Assembly: GCA_945866165.1 (NCBI GenBank)
Contig: CAMBGO010000033.1
Coordinates: forward strand, 1 to 15,673
DNA: 15,673 nucleotides
Direction: 5' to 3'
Source of the DNA: Chitinophaga pinensis
GTDB lineage: Bacteria; Bacteroidota; Bacteroidia; Chitinophagales; Chitinophagaceae
Positions 13,359 through 15,673 of the stretch are shown here, piece by piece. How positions within the stretch are numbered: position 1 is the first letter of the stretch; every line of letters begins with the position of its first letter. A program made the translations under genes and the position numbers. The notes below the pieces were generated by a model, which saw only the letters and a program-made list of their open reading frames with translations, searched no databases and had not been told where the DNA came from.

Positions 13359-14648
13359 ATGCGTCAACTCATTCTAATTGCATTGCTAACATCATCGTTA
13401 TTTGCCTCTGCACAAAAAACCATTTTAATCAAGTGCGGAAAACTACTTGATACAAAAACGGGTACTGTACTTGAAAAACAAAACGTGCTGATAAAAGGGA
13501 ATATGGTTGTTTCTGTTGGAACCAATGCCACAAAAGCCGATAGTATTATTGACCTATCAGAATATTTTGTGTTGCCAGGATTGATAGATTGTCATACACA
13601 TGTTGTGCTTCAGGGAGATATTACACAAGATGACTATGATGTTCAAGTTCTCAAAGAATCAATACCATACAGAACTATACGTGGAACAAAATCAGCAGAA
13701 CGTGCCTTGATGAATGGCTTCACCACCATCCGCGATCTTGGAACAGAAGGAGCTGGCTATGCAGATGTTGATATCAAGAAAGCCATTAACAACGGTGTGA
13801 TCAACGGACCGAGGATGCTTGTATCAACGCTTGCTATCAATACAACAGGACACTACCCAATTAAAACTTCAGAATATGCATGGGAATTGAAAATGCCCAA
13901 AGGTGTTCAGGAAATTACTGGCGCCGATGAGGCAAGAAAGGCAGTGCGTGAACAGATTGAACATGGTGCAGACTGGATCAAGATCTATGCCGATAGAGGA
14001 TATATCATGCAACCTGATGGAAGTTACAGGGCATTGTCGAATTTTACAGATGCTGAGATCAATGCCATTGGAGATGAAACCATTAGAAGCAGAAAAAACT
14101 TTGCAGCACATGCCATGACAAGAGATGGAATCATAGCAGCAGTGAATGCTGGTGCAAGATCAATAGAACATGGACTGGGTATGGATGAGGAAAGTATGAA
14201 GTTGATGGCTGCCAAAGGAGTATTTTGGTGTCCAACCTTGTTTGTCAATGAATTTGTTGCAGAAGGAAGGGCGCAACTGGGCAGTCCCATTAATCTTCAG
14301 TTCTCAAAATCAATCCCAGAAACATTTAAAAAAGCGATGAAGGCAGGCGTGAAACTTGCCTATGGAACAGATATTGGAGGATATGACTGGAATCTGCCAC
14401 AGGCAAAAGATTTCACTTATTTTGTTGAGTGGGGATTGACACCGATCCAGGCTATCCAAACTGCTACTACAACTGCAGCAGAATTATTAGGACAAGTTGG
14501 AAAGATAGGAGAAATAAAGACTGGCACCTTTGCCGATATCATCGCAATCAAAAAAGACCCAACAAAAAACATTGAAGCCTTGCAACAAGTTGACTGGGTC
14601 ATGAAAGATGGTAAGGTTTTCAAGGATCAACATGCGAATGGGAAATAA
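13359..14648 (+). CDS. Secreted metal-dependent amidohydrolase
   Basis: The 429 residues begin with a clear signal peptide (MRQLILIALLTSSLFASAQ), so the enzyme acts outside the cytoplasm. The mature part has the amidohydrolase-superfamily metal site in order: HTH (His79, His81), the likely carboxylated Lys208 in DWIKIYADRG, His251 in AAHAMT, His271 in SIEHG, and Asp338 in YGTDIG. The C-terminal strand block GKIGEIKTGTFADIIAIKKDP (381-401) is typical of imidazolonepropionase-like and Xaa-Pro/Xaa-Arg dipeptidase-type members. The family hydrolyses amide or cyclic amide bonds; many exported relatives are dipeptidases, but the substrate cannot be fixed from the sequence. It is monocistronic: a terminator follows and the upstream gene is divergent. 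Confidence 0.9.
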   Translation: MRQLILIALLTSSLFASAQKTILIKCGKLLDTKTGTVLEKQNVLIKGNMVVSVGTNATKADSIIDLSEYFVLPGLIDCHTHVVLQGDITQDDYDVQVLKESIPYRTIRGTKSAERALMNGFTTIRDLGTEGAGYADVDIKKAINNGVINGPRMLVSTLAINTTGHYPIKTSEYAWELKMPKGVQEITGADEARKAVREQIEHGADWIKIYADRGYIMQPDGSYRALSNFTDAEINAIGDETIRSRKNFAAHAMTRDGIIAAVNAGARSIEHGLGMDEESMKLMAAKGVFWCPTLFVNEFVAEGRAQLGSPINLQFSKSIPETFKKAMKAGVKLAYGTDIGGYDWNLPQAKDFTYFVEWGLTPIQAIQTATTTAAELLGQVGKIGEIKTGTFADIIAIKKDPTKNIEALQQVDWVMKDGKVFKDQHANGK

Positions 14649-14688
14649 TTATCCCAGCAAGCTATTCCAGCTATAACAAGTGTTGTGA

Positions 14689-14719
14689 TGCTTCCTCAAT
14701 GCAGGAATAGCATTTTTTT
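14689..14719 (+). terminator. Intrinsic terminator of the amidohydrolase gene
   Basis: TGCT plus TCCT (14689-14696) pairs with AGGA and AGCA (14703-14712), with a two-base bulge, followed by seven T (14713-14719). A second upstream arm, GCTATTCC (14661-14668), is perfectly complementary to GGAATAGC (14704-14711) and could compete for the same 3' arm. Confidence 0.75.
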
Positions 14720-14742
14720 CCTGAAATATTAACACTGTTAAG

Positions 14743-14750
14743 TATATTTG
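14743..14750 (+). promoter_or_regulatory. -7 box of the TetR/TolC operon
   Basis: TATATTTG is a perfect TAnnTTTG match, followed by CATC. The predicted transcript starts near 14757, about a dozen bases before the GTG at 14769, and just after the terminator of the preceding gene. No clear -33 TTTG is seen. Confidence 0.6.
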
Positions 14751-14768
14751 CATCGTAAATATATTTTA

Positions 14769-15401
14769 GTGGGTATAACAGAAAGAAAAGAAAAACAAAA
14801 GGTAGAGATCAAAAAAAAGATCCTGGAAGCATCCATGAAACTCTTCATCGATGAAGGATTTGAAAAGGTATCGATACGAAAGATTGCCAATATCATAGAA
14901 TACAGTCCAACCACGATTTACTTATACTTCAAGGATAAAAATGAGATCTTATTCGAATTATGCGAGGAAGGTTTCATTTTATTTGAAAAACTCAATAGCA
15001 ACCTCAGCAAGATCAGCAACCCACTATCAAGACTACACAAAATGGGAGAAAATTATGTGGGATTCGGACTCCAACATCCTGAATACTACGATCTGATGTT
15101 CATCCAAAATGCCCCGATGGACAGGCTTGCGCAAATGAATGATGGAAAATGGATCCATGGTGATAGGGCCCTGGACCTACTTCGTTCTATAATTAAAGAG
15201 TGCATGACAAAAAAAATCATTAAAAAAGGTGATATAAATAGCGTGAGCATGGCGGTATGGGGAATGGTTCACGGACTTGTTTCGCTTGCAATCAGAAAAC
15301 GATTTACTAAACTCGTTGATCCGGAAAAAGTAGTTGAAACCATGCACCAAGGAATTTCATGGATGATGAAAACCATGGATCAATCAAAAAATAAAATTTA
15401 A
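14769..15401 (+). CDS. TetR/AcrR-family transcriptional regulator
   Basis: The frame is open from a TTG at 14748, but that codon lies inside the -7 box. I choose the GTG at 14769, giving 210 residues starting (M)GITERKEKQK, the usual beginning of this Bacteroidota TetR group. The N-terminal helix-turn-helix is VSIRKIANIIEYSPTTIYLYFKDK (34-57). The ligand-binding half contains WGMVHGLVSLAIRKR (about 164-178), the WHG-type C-terminal motif. It should repress its own operon and respond to a small molecule. The TolC-type gene starts 14 bases downstream, so the pair is likely co-transcribed as the head of an efflux operon. Confidence 0.88.
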   Translation: MGITERKEKQKVEIKKKILEASMKLFIDEGFEKVSIRKIANIIEYSPTTIYLYFKDKNEILFELCEEGFILFEKLNSNLSKISNPLSRLHKMGENYVGFGLQHPEYYDLMFIQNAPMDRLAQMNDGKWIHGDRALDLLRSIIKECMTKKIIKKGDINSVSMAVWGMVHGLVSLAIRKRFTKLVDPEKVVETMHQGISWMMKTMDQSKNKI

Positions 15402-15415
15402 ACAAGAAGATATCA

Positions 15416-15673
15416 ATGAACAGTCTATTTAAAATAATAATAGCATCACTTTTTTTTACGCTGTGTTTAAAATCAATACATGCACAAAAAACAGCTCTAG
15501 ACAACTATATAGATTCCGCATTGCAAAACAACATTGCACTGCAACAAAAAAATATTTCAGTTGAAAAAGCCATGTATGCACTCAAAACCGCAAAGAGTCT
15601 TTTTCAACCCGTGATTGCATTTCAAGGATCCTATCAATCAGGAGAAGGTGGTCGTAGCATTGATTTTCCTGTA
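15416..15673 (+). CDS. N-terminal part of a TolC-family outer-membrane efflux protein
   Basis: An ATG at 15416 opens a frame of 86 codons that runs off the window. The peptide has a signal sequence (MNSLFKIIIASLFFTLCLKSIHAQ), then LDNYIDSALQNNIALQQKNISVEKAMYALKTAKSLFQPVIAFQGSY. The pattern of YIDxALxNN, a helix of about 25 residues, then P near a GSYQSGEGGRSIDFPV strand is that of the first helix and first beta-strand of TolC/OEP-type channels. It would form the outer-membrane exit of a tripartite pump whose adaptor and transporter genes should lie just beyond the window. It follows the TetR gene by 14 bases. Confidence 0.85.
   Translation, partial: MNSLFKIIIASLFFTLCLKSIHAQKTALDNYIDSALQNNIALQQKNISVEKAMYALKTAKSLFQPVIAFQGSYQSGEGGRSIDFPV

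Noticed and set aside
14748..14768. TTG start of the TetR gene
   Set aside because: The codon overlaps the consensus -7 box, and the family-typical start (M)GITERK is at the GTG at 14769.

Overview
The window looks like an ordinary chromosomal segment of a Bacteroidota bacterium, most likely a Chitinophagaceae-type organism. The evidence is AT-rich DNA, Bacteroidota-type -7 boxes (TAnnTTTG), few Shine-Dalgarno sequences, secreted proteins with signal peptides ending in SxAQ, and family members typical of that phylum: an Nramp-Usp fusion, a TetR beginning (M)GITERK, and a long M16 peptidase. No IS element, phage gene, tRNA, rRNA or CRISPR array is visible. The assignment rests on motif recognition, not on a database search.

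Left part (1-7662). A minus-strand membrane-protein fragment (1-102, probably DUF1648/SdpI-like) diverges from a secreted alpha/beta-hydrolase esterase (226-1953). This esterase converges on a two-gene minus-strand operon, an N-acetylneuraminate lyase-type aldolase followed by an MFS transporter with a 4-base overlap (4165 down to 2004). Divergent from the aldolase is a metal-homeostasis operon: a short DtxR/MntR-type repressor, then an Nramp transporter fused to a C-terminal UspA domain, again with a 4-base overlap. A DtxR-like operator lies directly in front of the repressor gene. A secreted sialidase-fold protein starts 17 bases after the Nramp stop and has its own candidate promoter. The aldolase, the MFS and the sialidase-fold protein together suggest catabolism of sialic acid or another 2-keto-3-deoxy-type sugar acid. 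The sialidase-fold protein lacks the classical FRIP motif, so its substrate is open.

Middle part (7663-9563). Two back-to-back, strand-specific intrinsic terminators separate the sialidase-like gene from a convergent RhlE-type DEAD-box RNA helicase. The helicase appears to use a TTG start and to have a leader of about 115 nt with a hairpin. Behind its promoter lies a gene-free stretch of 413 bases with three copies of a 35-base hairpin repeat, whose stems change in a compensatory way, and a small 8-bp tandem array.

Right part (9564-15673). This holds a periplasmic M16 (insulinase-like) zinc metallopeptidase and a PNPOx-like flavin protein, both on the minus strand, then a secreted metal-dependent amidohydrolase with its terminator. 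It ends with a TetR regulator (GTG start) followed 14 bases later by the 5' end of a TolC-type outer-membrane efflux gene cut by the window edge, the usual start of a drug-efflux operon.

The most unusual structure is intergenic. Four gaps contain exact short-period arrays: 7 bp x7 with strand inversion at 1954-2002, 8 bp x4 at 9531-9562, 7 bp x4 at 12466-12492 and 9 bp x4 at 13227-13262. Three of these share a CTMAAC core. No clearly new multi-gene defence or biosynthetic system is visible.
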